This document shows positions 38,727-50,237 of a DNA stretch of 64,000 nucleotides, piece after piece. Position numbers and translations under genes: made by a program. The notes beneath the pieces are model-generated. The model worked only from the letters and a program-made list of their open reading frames with translations, ran no database searches and was not told the DNA's origin. The first letter of the stretch is position 1, and each line of letters begins with the position of its first letter. The DNA lies in assembly GCF_002865645.1 (NCBI RefSeq), contig NW_020194512.1, positions 4,195,183-4,259,182 of the forward strand, in the 5' to 3' direction. The DNA is from Hyaloscypha bicolor E. Taxonomy: Eukaryota > Ascomycota > Leotiomycetes > Helotiales > Hyaloscyphaceae.

Positions 38727-38759
38727 GGGCCACCGTAGAAAAGTTTCCTACGGTGGCCC
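38727..38759. repeat. Perfect 12-bp inverted repeat (hairpin)
   Basis: GGGCCACCGTAG and CTACGGTGGCCC flank a 9-base loop. It follows the minisatellite directly. It could be a foldback remnant of a small transposon or a cruciform site. Confidence 0.8.
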
Positions 38760-38802
38760 GTGCACAAGGCAGGAGCAAGAGGCACTGCAAGACGTCTTTT
38801 GG

Positions 38803-38985
38803 TTAATGGTATTCGGCTGCAAGCTCGTGGATTTTACGGATCCTCTCCTCCTCTAGCTCTTTCTTCCTCCGCCGCCATTGTTGTATGGCTTGGTCAAGTA
38901 GAATGGCGTGGTTAAGCGCGGTTAGCACACAGTAACCTTCGAAACTGGTTTTCCTCAAAAACATTCCCTCCAGCCATTTTTAGCC
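38803..38985 (-). pseudogene. C-terminal fragment of an unidentified protein
   Basis: An intact - strand frame ending at TAA 38803 reads CVLTALNHAILLDQAIQQW and then a charged helix RRRKKELEEERIRKIHELAA. The hydrophobic then basic/acidic helical end resembles the C-termini of several fungal transposases, but the rest of the protein is not present. Upstream the frame is lost near 38985. Confidence 0.4.
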
Positions 38986-41020
38986 TTTATGCCTAAGGCT
39001 TCATAAATGAAATTACAACGTAAATTTTATGGGACATGTGGGGTCGTTTCGCTCTAACCAAAATCGTTTCGCTTTAACCCAAATATTGTTAGTCGCCTCC
39101 ACTCGAGGTATAGATCTACGTGGCAATCATGCAATGAATTTGTGCGCCACAGCAGCCACAAGGCTAATAACGATTTCCTGTATAGGTATAAAGCCTTTGA
39201 GGTCAGAGAAGACTGCTTTACAAGTATTAGGGATGATAAGAGCTTAGTGGTAGAGCTGTAATAAAGGAAGTCTATTATGCTAGAAAAGGAGACTCTTTGT
39301 AAATTAGGCATAAGGGCGATAATACAAATGTAATTTTCTACTAGGAAGGGTTTACAACGTCTGGGAGTGGCCACGGAATATAACTTATAAGAAAATATAG
39401 GAGATATTAAGGTGTACATAGATTTTAAGATGCTTAAAGTCAAAGTACCTATTATTTTTTCCGGCATATAGGGTTTTCCGCTACGCAGGGATGGACGTTA
39501 GCGTTCTTACTATCATTTTACTTTATATATAGCCCAAATAACCTGCATCTCATATGCACCTCAGTTAGTTTGTATAGTGAAAAGCTGACATTGCGATAAA
39601 GCATTGCTTTTTTTAATAGTCAAGGGATTAAAGGAGGGAGTGTAATGCAAGAAGAGATAGCCGATCTTTATTTGTGAAGTTGGCTTATAGTAATTTGAAC
39701 TGCGAATTAAACTTATAAAGGTTTCTCCAAAAGCAATTCAGGCTGTGCAACCGCTTTATAGAAGAGACATTGAAAAATGTAACTTAACTTATATAACTGG
39801 AATCTCCAACCATTTCCACCCTCAGAGTTCATTAATAGAAACTATCTAAATAAGATGTATGCACTGCTTGGTTTGTATACTCCCTGCATATTTGTTACGG
39901 GACAACATGTTTAGATATTATAGCGATCTTGTTCGAAATCTTGCAAATGCAAGGAATGCTTCTTTTCCTTTAATGCTTACACTGTATCTTATACAGCTAG
40001 TGTGACAGCAGAATCAATGCAATAGTCGAAGGCTCAAAGTTCAAAGAATCTCATATATTGGAAAATACTAAGCTATGGAACAAAGTAGGGAGGATGCCTC
40101 GACCTTTAGTATTGTTCTGCCCAAGCAATTCCGGCTTAGCTTCGTTTTGTACCTGTTTCCGATATCCTGTCCTTGGCAGATTATGCCCTTACGCCAGCCG
40201 TCACAGCCAGCATCCGTTGTCTTCTACTATGGCCATATAACTAGTAGAATTCTACCGGTCTTGGAAATATCTAGGAAGAAGGAAAGGCGGTTTCGGTGAG
40301 ACCAGTAGAATTCTACCAGCCTTGGAAATATCTAGGAAGAAGGAAAGCGGGATCGGTATAACTAGTAGATTTCTACTAGTCTTAGAAACATCTGAGGAAT
40401 TAATGCCGGCTTTTGTAAGACTAGTAGAAATCTACTAGCCCTAGGGGAAAATGAAAATATTGTCTGGTTTCCTAAATACTGAAATAGGGCAAGTGACCCC
40501 TGCAATTACTGTATTTGTTACGGTTGTTACGATATACGGTACTAGTAGGGGTTAGACTAGAACTAGCTAGAGGCATCTGGTATCTGAGTGAGGTTACGTG
40601 TCACGAGCTGAGGCTATACACGTGGGCCTGTATATAGCTTGCAATTATTTAGATCCGAGGCTCCTTCGAGATCCTCTTCTCTCTTTAGCCTTGAATCGTC
40701 GGAATAGAGATAGTCTAACTCTGCCTTCCAGGCCCTAGATCTAGTACTTGTGACAGTATTTCCGTTCCAGACCTCGGAGCCTACCCTAACTATGGAAGGA
40801 AACCTGCACCTAACCTTAGAAGAGCCAATTAAGATATATAGAAAAAAACATTATATTATTTTATTTGAAACGTAATTGGCTATATATGTGCCTGGCAGAA
40901 TACTGTTTTTGACTAACAAGCATTTGCTATTCGCTTCCTATTACTACTATATCAAGCGCGTGCCTGCAATGCCAGCCAAAGAAGAGACCTCACCTGGAAA
41001 TTGAAAGGTGGAACCGCTTG
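38986..41020. other. Moderately mutated intergenic region
   Basis: A 20-bp direct repeat (TCGTTTCGCTCTAACCAAAA, then TCGTTTCGCTTTAACCCAAA) lies at about 39047-39086. Frames at 39029-39467 and 40058-40299 have no recognisable content. 40508-40785 begins TGTTACGG and ends in a CCAGACCTCGGAGCC stretch, and may be a solo LTR of another family, though no target duplication was confirmed. Confidence 0.35.
40240..40445. repeat. Tandem array of about 60-bp units, each with a palindromic core
   Basis: Units start at 40240, 40301, 40361 and 40420. Each begins with an (imperfect) palindrome: ACTAGTAGAATTCTACCGGT, then ACCAGTAGAATTCTACCAGC, ACTAGTAGATTTCTACTAGT and ACTAGTAGAAATCTACTAGC. The first two units share the following AAATATCTAGGAAGAAGGAA; the third has diverged. 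The last is only the palindrome. Confidence 0.85.
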
Positions 41021-41350
41021 TCTGTTTTCCTTTCCTCGAAAGCAGCAAGCGAAACCTAAGCGTTTTGGTCATTGTCGCTATCGGTTTGCTTATTATATAA
41101 TCTGATGCCTGACATTTATCCCCCTATTATATCGTTAGCATAGCCAGCTATTCGAATTTCGGAGGCCTGATAGTGAAGAGCAATATCAAATAAGATCTGT
41201 ATAAGGCACTAAAAGATAATTAGCCTCGTATAAATAGAATGAGCAAGTCCGGCCAAGAGTGGAAGAGTGGTGTCTTATACTGGCTACGGAGCTCTCTTTA
41301 TAGCGGCATCTATGCTATAGAATATTGGGTTAGCAGAATTTATGCCAAGC
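41020..41350 (+). repeat. Left inverted repeat beside the HET-NLR gene
   Basis: It aligns in reverse complement with about 44590-44925. Clear anchors are CTATTCGAATTTCGGAG (41151-41167), TTGCTTATTATATAATCT, and GAAGAGTGG followed by a TCTTATA run. This copy has normal composition. Confidence 0.65.
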
Positions 41351-41817
41351 AAGCTCCGTATTTGCATCTGCCTTAGCAAATTCCATAAGATACTCTGAAA
41401 GCTACAAGCATGCGGCTGTGTATGATGCTTCTTTTACCGGCTGCGAATACGCTCCGTACTGGAGTAAACTAGGTCTCATAACTACCCTGTCACCTTCATT
41501 ACCATCTATCCGGCTGCTTGTCAACTTTGAACCAACTGCAATGGGCAACTTATCCCAAGATCCAGTCTGCAGTACTTAAGTCTTCCAATGAAATAAGCGA
41601 CATAAAGCATTATTCCGTATTGTGTCTGCCTTTGCTATACAAGTTGTCATGCAGCCTTATAGGCAGTGCCTGTAATTACCACTATATAATCTCCTTATAA
41701 TTAGTCCTTCGATATCTGATTCCATTCTGGCAACCTTTGAATAGAAGACCTTATGCCGATATGCCGAACAAGTTATACAAGTCGTGCTTGACCTGAGATT
41801 GCTTGCGAACCTTTACT

Positions 41818-44475
41818 ATGGCTTTTATACGCCTCTTGCAGCGGAAACCCGATGGCGAGATCGTCTTTCGCGAACCTACCAGCGGTAATATCCCTGCCTA
41901 CGTAATACTTTCTCACACCTGGGGAAAGGAGGAAGTTAGCTTTCAAGATACAGAAGCCAGTATAGGGAAGGGCAAAGCTGGGTGAGAGAAGATACAGTTC
42001 TGCACGAAGCAGGCTGCCACTAATAGATTGCAATACTTCTGAGTTAATACCTACTATATTAATAAGAAGAATATAGTTGAACTCGGTATGGCAATTAATT
42101 CCATGTTTCGGTAGTATCAGAACGCAGCATGCTACTATACCTACCTTTCGGATATCTCCAAGTCCGATACCGAAGTAAATAAGAGGAGGGTATAGGAAGA
42201 GGCCATTAGGAGAAGTCAATGGTTTATTCGAGGCTGGATGCTTCAAGAGCTTATTATACCAAGGCTAGTTAACTTCTTTAGCTTAGAAAGTAAGTGACTT
42301 GGGAGCAAGTTATTACTTGAGTCTATAATATATAAGATTACTGGCATTACGAAGAATACTCTCCGAGGCAATATATTATCGAATTTCAGTATTAAAGAGC
42401 AGAGGTCCTGGGCAGAGTACTATAATACTATAATTAAAGAGGATAAAGCATACTACTTAATCGGGGTCTTTAATATCTCTATAGTACCAAACTACGGGGA
42501 GAGAAGGGACCAGGCATTCAGGTAGCTAGAGGAAGAGATCCACAAGTTATATAAGAGTAAGCTGCTTATTTAGATATACTGCCTGAAGTAATAAAACTGA
42601 CCGGTACAGGTATCGATTTCGAATAGTTTACTATAGGGCTTAACCTTATATTATTTCCTGAAGCTGCATAGTTTATTGCCAGAGAGAAGGAGCTATTAAA
42701 GATATACGAGCTGCTTTATAGTTATAGTAATTAACCCTATATTATTCTATATAGTCTCGGTAAAATCGGAAAGACTTAGCTAGTAATTAAATATATTAGG
42801 CAATATAAGGAGAAATATATGGCAATATTCTGGTTAAATGCGAATAATCGGGATTCTCTCAAGCTTAGCTTTCGAGATATTACTCAGTAAATATTAAAGT
42901 ATTATCCTTTGACTAGTCTGCTTACTAGTATAGACTTGAATAACCTCAATTAAGTAGTATACGCGATTAAGGCCTGGCTTGATCTATAGAAGAATATATA
43001 CTAGCTAATAATCTATAATAATTATAATAATCCCAAGACACCTGGTAACCTCGACTACTCAGTAGTTAATATGTGCCAATTCCTCCCCCGGTCTAACTAG
43101 GGCTTAATTATTATTATAACACGATCTTCGCAAGTTAGCTAAGGATATTATATCTATATTCAGAAGTTACTAGATATTAAGGAGGGCCTTAAGATCCTGT
43201 CAAATATGTCAGAATAGAAGGATATTATAGAAGGTATATTATTTACTATATAACTTTTCAGATAATACTAATAAGACAGACCCTGGTACTATAGAGCTTA
43301 TTAAGGAACTAGACAGCCTGCCTCTTGCTCTATCTATAGCAGGTATATACCTGAAGTATATATTAATAATCTTATCCGATTATCTTCGGCTCTATAAGGT
43401 ATTATAATTAAAGCTCCAGACTATAAGCCTATAACTAGAGTCCTATAAAGATTGCTTACTATATATAATATAGCAGATTATATTTAATCGGATCTAATAA
43501 CAGAACCCGGTATTAGCAAGCCTACTTAAGCTATAGGTATATTTTGATTAATAAGACATATAGTTCGAATTCCTTTAATATATAAACTCTGCAGATAATA
43601 AATGGATATAGAAGCTTACTAAGGACAAACTAAACTTTAATAAGACCGTTATACTATTATATAGCTTCGGGCTAGCTAATACAGACCGGTTCTTTTAGTA
43701 GCAGTTCGGGTCTCGAAAGTATAGCATATATAGCTATATGCACTTATAAATAGTATTTATACTAAATAAGGAATGGGATGAAAGCCTTACTTGGCTGGGG
43801 TTAACTTGTATTGCCTTAGAGATTTCTATGAAAAATGAAAGAAACTTGTAGATATTATAATAGTAGTTGCTTTAATATACTATTAGGTAAGAGTGGTTTA
43901 TACTAGAAGGCAAGGTAAATAATAAGGTAATAAAATAGGCTTTATATATATTAGGTCTTCTCTACTCCGACTAAGGCAAGCTGGCAGAGGCAGAGGCCAT
44001 ATATATTCGGGTACTATAAGGCTGCGAGAAGGCTCTTGGACCGAAGTATATATTAATACTTTTAATAGTTAATAACTTGGGTACCCTCTATATCGACCAA
44101 GGCAAGCTGGCAGAGGCAGAGGCCATATTTATTCGGGTACTATAAGGCTATAAGAATACTCTTAGTCCTAAACTTCTACTATTATATTTACTAGTATTAA
44201 ATACTATATTTGCCTTTGGTAATCTTTTCTTGCGGACAGGTCAGAAAGACATGGCCAAGAATATATATACTCGGGTACTATCTAGATATAGAATTATCCA
44301 AGGACTTTTCTCTAAGTAATACAGGGAACTTGAAGATAGGCTTCAAGAATTACAAGTTATGTCTATTGAGTCGGAAGCTTATTAAATTCAGTTTATTGAA
44401 ATTGGATAGAAGCCAAGATCTCTTAAGCAGAAATTCCGTAATCTGGGAAAGCGGCTGAATATTGGATAGGTTATA
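41818..44475 (+). pseudogene. Broken HET - NB-ARC - TPR gene (NLR-like receptor)
   Basis: HET domain (residues about 1-230) starts at ATG 41818: MAFIRLLQRKPDGEIVF, YVILSHTWGKEEVSF, then VNTYYINKKN (usual D-T-C-C-I-D-K) and WFIRGWMLQELI. The NB-ARC region follows: P-loop SLGKIGKT at 42756-42776, FWLNANN near 42830, LIIIITRSSQ near 43110, GLPL-type DSLPLALSIAGIYL near 43309. At least three TPR units lie at 43950-44290, two of them nearly identical in DNA (43975-44030 and 44100-44155). HET and TPR share one frame, while the first half of NB-ARC is in another, so two frame changes (between about 42570-42755 and 43110-43290) interrupt it, besides TGA/TAG stops at Trp/Gln codons. Known relatives trigger heterokaryon-incompatibility cell death on recognising non-self. 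This copy is dead. Confidence 0.9.
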
Positions 44476-44589
44476 GTAAATAACAAACCAGTTATTTTAT
44501 CTATCTTTCTTCTAGTCTAGAATCGAGTATAGCCCTGCCAAGCCTGCCTTTATAAGCTTGCAAATTATTATATAATTATCGAAGTAATA

Positions 44590-44925
44590 TAAATTGAGAT
44601 AGTTTAGTATATAAGTCGGACTTGCCCTAATATAGTATAGTATATCTCCTATTAGAAGAGTATTACCTGGTATATATAAGATGCCACTCTTCCCTATTTA
44701 GCAAAACTTGTTTATACTAGTAATATATAGCTTATTGTCTTTAAATATCTAGTAAAGTCCTTATCTAGTATTATACTTTATTATTAGGTCTCCGAAATTC
44801 GAATAGCTAGTAATTCCGATAATATAATAGGGAATTAAATATTAGATATTAGATTATATAATAAGTAAACCAATAGTAATAATAACCAAGATATTTAGGT
44901 TTTGCTTACTATTATAAGAATCCTA
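44590..44925 (-). repeat. Right inverted repeat beside the HET-NLR gene
   Basis: Reverse-complement match to 41020-41350, with the perfectly shared CTATTCGAATTTCGGAG anchor at about 44790-44806 and differences mostly of the RIP type. In contrast to the left copy it is AT-rich. Confidence 0.65.
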
Positions 44926-46559
44926 TAGGCAAATTATTAGGGAATCAAGTAATATTATATATAGAATAATAAACTAATAAAGTAAAATATAAGATATTAA
45001 TTTACTATTTTTGTCTCGGTATATAGTATGTCTTACTATATAGGAACAGATATTATAGTTAGATAATTAAAGGACAGAATTAAGTATAATAATTAAAGAA
45101 ATATCTTAAAATATATTATATTAATTATTATAAATAGTATTATATAAATATAAGATATTATAGAGACAAAATAACTTTAGAGTATCCCAAAAGTAAAATA
45201 TATCCGATATAATCTAATATTGCTCTAATATTACGGATGAGATTATCTAGCTCAAGCAGGTATTAAGAATTCTTTCTCGGGCTTGCCTTATATTACTATA
45301 TTTTAGGTAAAAATTACCCAACTTACTATAAGTTAGTATATATATCTAGGTATACTTCCCCTATTATATTAGTATACCCTTATAATTCCTGATAAACTTA
45401 TTAGTTACAGATTACTTGACTTACTAAATCTCTTATTTGTATAACTTTTATAATTAGTAAATATACAAGTATATAAAGATAAGAAGAGAGAATTATAGAA
45501 GCCAAGATTATATATTAGATTTTCTTAAATATAAAGATAGCAGAAAAGTATACTTAATAAAAGAAATATAGTATTATTACTAATCTATACCCAAATATAC
45601 TAAAATAGAGAGAAGAAAAGAAAGAAATATAAACTCAAGCTACGGGATTATATACTTTTAGTATAGTTCCGTAAATGCTTTCTATATAATTCAGGAGATA
45701 CTACTTATACTATAGCCCTATTTAATAGGCCTTATACTAGAGCTAATCTTCTTCTTTAATATAGGCCAGATACTTCTACTTAAAGTACTTTATTAAGTTT
45801 CCCGGACTAGTAAACTTATAGATATACTTCTCGAATAGCAAGTTCTGTTTCTCGAGATAGAGAAAACAGGTAATAGTTCTTTTCTCTATAAATACTAATA
45901 ATATAGTATATTTAATACTTGCTTCTTAACCTTAGTAGCTACTAGCTATAGGTTAGCCTTCTTTAATAATATCGGACTTGCCTTTTATATAAATAGCCTC
46001 TTATATAATATAGTAATAGTATTACTTTCTTAGAAGTAGTAATAAGTAATAATAGTATTAATTATAGTATTATACTAGTAGAACTTCTCTACTATAGTTA
46101 TACTCGGTAAGGTTATTACTATCTCTACTAAGTGCTTCTATATTAGGGATATCTTATTAATAATAGATATACTAGTACTTGGGTTATTATAGAACTTAAG
46201 CCTAGTAAGCTATAGCTTAACCTTATCTATAGGGTACTTAATATTTCACTTATCTCGGAGCTACTTAAATAATATAGCCCTTAATTACTGCCTCAGATTA
46301 ATAATTATACTATCCAGGCTTTAGTACCCGGGCTATTTCATTATAGTACCCTTATAGTAGTAGTTCCACTTTATATATAGTATAAGAAGCTAGTAGAATT
46401 AGTAGTTATTATTTACGGACTAGAATTACTTAATTATAAGAATATACGGGCAGCCGGAATTAATCTATTATATTATCCGAGAGGTAGCCTATATTAAGTT
46501 CTTCTGGGGCTTATAGCCAGATATAATAGCCCGGATATTACCCTATTACTATAGGAGGT

Positions 46560-46626
46560 AATACTTAATAAAAGTATTAATACTTAATAAAAGTACTAAT
46601 ACTTAATAAAAGTATTAATACTTATA
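46560..46626. repeat. 19-bp tandem repeat, about 3.4 copies
   Basis: ATACTTAATAAAAGTATTA is repeated three times, with one T to C difference in the second copy, followed by a partial unit. Confidence 0.85.
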
Positions 46627-47996
46627 TATTATAGTATTATATTCTGGAAAATATTAGTTATATTACCTATATATAGGTTATTAGCTATTAGCTATAAATA
46701 GAGGTATAGGAATATATAGTACTTATTACTTTTATTAAATTTATTAGCGGTATTATAATAGAGATAATATAGGTATATAGGCTTTAGAAGCCCAAGAATA
46801 AGGCTAATAACCTTTATTAGTAATAAGAGAATAAAATATATTAGAGGCTTATATAGTAAGATCTTATAGAAATATTAAGTATATTTGGCTTAAAAAGTAA
46901 TTCTAGTTATTAATAGTCAGGTCAGATATCTAGTCTACTCAATTATATAGCAGACCTGAGATTTGGAGCTATAAATGCTCTATTAATAAAAATAAGGCCT
47001 AAGAGAAAGATATATAGGCTAAGAATAAGGGAGGAATTAAAGATAATTTCAGGAAGAATAAATTTAATCCTAAAATATATATAAGTAGTATTTAAGTAAG
47101 ATATAAATAAGAAGGAAATATAAGAAGAGAATAGGCCGAAAACTTATATATTCTTTATACTAAGAAATTACTTTATAAACTTGCAGGTAAATTCTATTAA
47201 GATCCGATAAGGGCTACTATTAGGGTCCCAAAGCAGGGTTATAATAATATTACGGTAGTAGAGCTTGAGAAGTACTAAAGGGTGATTTCCGGAAAACCCA
47301 GTAAGCTAGTAAAATAGAGTAAGCTAGATATATTACCGGCTATATATAAACTACTTCTTTATTATAGTTAAATTAGTCTGGAGATATTCTATAGATATTC
47401 TATAAGATTCTCGATATATATTACTGCCTTCTTATACTTTTTTATTAATAGGCGGTACTTCTTTACTAGCTTCCTAAGGACCTGTAATAGAAATGTTTTA
47501 TTAGCCTCTTATCTATAGTAATTCGGACTGGCTTGAGTAACCAGATAAAGATATAGTATTTATCTAATATATTTAATGGTTTAGCTTTCCCTTAATCTTC
47601 TCCCTAGCTACTTATTTATATATAAGCCGGAAAACCTTCTAGTATATCCCGAGTATACTAGCTAACTTAATATTAGCAAGCCTTCTTCTATTCTTTCTCT
47701 AATATTAATTTAATATTTATTTAAAGAAGGCCTTAAAAATATAGCAAGAGAAAGCCTATATTATTCGGGCAGAATTCTTTTATATATATTTATAATACCT
47801 TTAAAGAAATTAGCTTAGTAATTTAATAGCAGAGAATAATAGGCTAAATAAGAATAGGGTATATACTAATTAAACTAGTTATTAATTATATCTAGAAGAA
47901 GGAAACTATTATTACTATAATCCTTATTTTTATTCTCGGATTTATTAGAATTATTCTTCTAATTGAGATAATACTCTAGCAGGTAGGTATTCTTTT

Positions 47997-48185
47997 CTCT
48001 AGTAATCTATTTTAAATCTAGTAGGTCTGCCTTATTATCTCTATTAATATTAGTATTAATATTTATTAATATAGTATTAGTATTATTTCCTCTAGTAATC
48101 CACTCTAGATCTGGCAGATCTGCCTTACTATTTCCGTTAATATTAGTATTAATATCTATTAGCTCGGTCTTGGTATTAGTTCCCT
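47997..48185. repeat. 93-bp tandem duplication
   Basis: CTCTAGTAATCTATTTTAAATC at 47998 recurs as CTCTAGTAATCCACTCTAGATC at 48091 (first 20 bases compared). The downstream TTAATATTAGTATTAATAT is shared. The second copy retains more C/G. Confidence 0.7.
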
Positions 48186-48369
48186 TCTACTTATTCTCTA
48201 TATTAAAGCAGCTCTTAATATCTGACTTATTACTATCTGAGAAAAAAAAGCTTAGTATTAGTTATTAGTAATAATATATATTAACTAGATCTACTAAAGG
48301 AAATAATATTAATAATAATTAAAAGTAAAGAAGCAAGGCTAAAGATATTGGGAGGAGCTTACTATCCAA

Positions 48370-48552
48370 GTAATAGTAGTAGAGAGAGAAGGAGAGAGGT
48401 AGAGTAAGGGAAAGTAATAATTAAGTATGAGAGGTTTAGTAGAAAGAGAATAGAGAAGGGAGAGAGGGAAGGAAGGAGAGAGGGAGGGAAGGAGAGAGGG
48501 AGGGAAGGAGAGAGAGAGGGAAGGAAAGAGGGAGGGAAGGAGAGAGGGAGGC
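48370..48552. repeat. GA-rich minisatellite
   Basis: Repeats of GGGAGGGAAGGAGAGA type, purines only on the + strand. The open frame on the - strand (48563-48339) is Pro/Ser/Leu repeats produced by it. Confidence 0.85.
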
Positions 48553-48599
48553 AGGATAGACAAATAAATATAAGGGCTACTATTCTTGAGTTATAAGGG

Positions 48600-49934
48600 G
48601 ATAGTAATAGAGGGGAGCCGTTTTCCGCTCTCCTCTATTCCTAAAGCATTAAACGAGAATTAGAGAAGAGGTTCTCTAAATAATAACCTTAACCTGCTTG
48701 CTTATTTTCGGTATTCCTATAGTAGTTAGTCGGTAAGGGTCTATATAGTTATGCTACCTTGGCTACTAGGTACGCAAGTAGTAGAGCGATATAAGATTTT
48801 GGCAAGTCGGTAGCAGAAAGCAGTAACCAAACCCTTTTTCAAAACAGTAGCTAATTTGCTATTTAGTTATTAAATTGAGTTATAATCTTATTTAATTTTT
48901 ATATAAGTTTAATATATATACTTTTAAAGCTATAAGTTTTTATTATTTATAACTAGTTATTAAAATCTATTATAAGTTTAATAAATAGTATTTAGATTAA
49001 ATTTTATAAGAATAAATTAAATAGCCTTATAATAAGCCTTAAAGAGATTAATTATAAAAGTAAAATTAAAGAATAAAAGAAAGACTTTATATTATAAATA
49101 TATTTTAAAGAAATTAAAAACTAATATAATATTACTTATAATATATATAAAAGATTTCAGGAAATATATTTATTTTTAAGGAAAAAGAACTTATTAATTA
49201 AATAAAAGAAAGGGTTTAGTTTTAAGTATTTCTTATATAACTAGTTTTTTTAATAAGTAGTTTAACTATAGCTTAATATTATATAAACAAGTTTAAAATA
49301 ACTTGTAAGCTTGCTATTATAAACTCGTAAGAGCCGTTATACTAAGTTTCTATTTATAAAAAGCAAATTACTCGAGTATTTATAAGCTTATATATTATAA
49401 TTTTTCTGCCCTTTACTCACTTCGAAACTTCGGCTCCAGCGTCACACCGTGGTAGAAATCTTACTTTTGGTGTTCTTCACGTGACCAAGATTTTTGATAG
49501 AGCGATATGGGCCAATCGCTTAGGTGGTCCGACCGTTTTTTAAATAGTATTTTGGTATTCCTCCGGGAAAATAGTTATTCCGGCCCGAAGAGGTGCAAAG
49601 CTAGTGGCAGCTAAACGGATAGGGGCCGTCTTTATATCGTACTTTAAGGTATTTATGTCTATCTGTATTTTACCTAGGGTTTTGTACTTTATATATTTCT
49701 CTCTTGCCTTTATATCTCTCTTATCTTCTCACTCATCTTCTCACCTATTTTCTTATCTAACTTCTAAGGAATTAGGCCCAGTGGTTGGAACAACCCGGCT
49801 GGCGCGAGTCTATAAGAAGGGGTCTATATTGTTCAATTACTGCCTTCAAAATGTGACTAGTAGTTTCATACGTTCTGTATTTGGTTCCGTGTCCTAACGT
49901 TAGGGGTAAATGTATGCGAATTTGCATCGGTTAT
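48600..49934. other. Boundary between AT-rich block and gene island
   Basis: 48600-49400 is AT-rich with no gene. At about 49400 composition changes sharply to normal. 49604-49897 has an open frame (97 codons) rich in Ser/Phe/Leu that ends just before the solo LTR and shows no motif. Confidence 0.4.
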
Positions 49935-50237
49935 TGTGGGAGGGAAACTGCGACAAGACAAAAACCCACATAAAGTACACCAGAGCGCAAAACGTGACTT
50001 GACAGCAAAACAACAAATCAAAAGCGTAAACAGTAAAGCATAAACAGTGTGCAGTGTGCAAAAGCTCAATTGATTGAATACTCATGAAGGATTCTTCTCT
50101 AAGTCTACAGAAAAACCAGCTTTCTTATGTGATTCCCGCAAGTCACGTGCAAAAGGCCGCGGCCTTTGCCATGTGACCTAAACCTCAAAACCGCCAAAAC
50201 AACATGATTTTTGACGAGTACGGCCTGCCGTACCACA
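49935..50237 (-). repeat. Intact solo LTR of the 13-kb element family
   Basis: 303 bp with terminal TGTGG...CCACA, flanked by the 4-bp duplication TTAT (49931-49934 and 50238-50241). It shows essentially no RIP, while its relatives at 692, 13535, 17419 and 57175 are heavily mutated. On the - strand it runs from TG at 50237 to CA at 49935. It presumably arose by LTR-LTR recombination. Confidence 0.92.

Larger units (their letters stand above)
44926..48340. other. RIP-degraded region without identified gene
   Basis: Relict frames can be followed on either strand, for example the + strand at 46320-46560 and both strands at 47300-48300, but no family is recognisable. It contains the small tandem repeats listed separately. 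Confidence 0.35.

Noticed and set aside
38440..38806. Long open frames on both strands across 38440-38806
   Set aside because: They are translations of the purine minisatellite, with simple repeated residues.
35225..40590. Shared GAGGCATCTGG-type motif at about 35243 and 40572 as evidence for one LTR family
   Set aside because: The shared stretch is too short, and flanking sequence does not align clearly.
41773..42246. 157-codon - strand frame opposite the HET domain
   Set aside because: The HET motifs are on the + strand. The opposite frame is open only because TGA/TAG stops there arise from Trp/Gln on the + strand.
48339..48563. Pro/Ser/Leu-rich open frame on the - strand
   Set aside because: Produced by the GA-rich minisatellite.
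49772..49840. TAGGCCCAGTGGTTGGA and GTTCAATTAC, resembling pol III A and B boxes of a tRNA-derived SINE
   Set aside because: Spacing is longer than in a tRNA, no cloverleaf forms and no second copy was noticed. Possible but unsupported.
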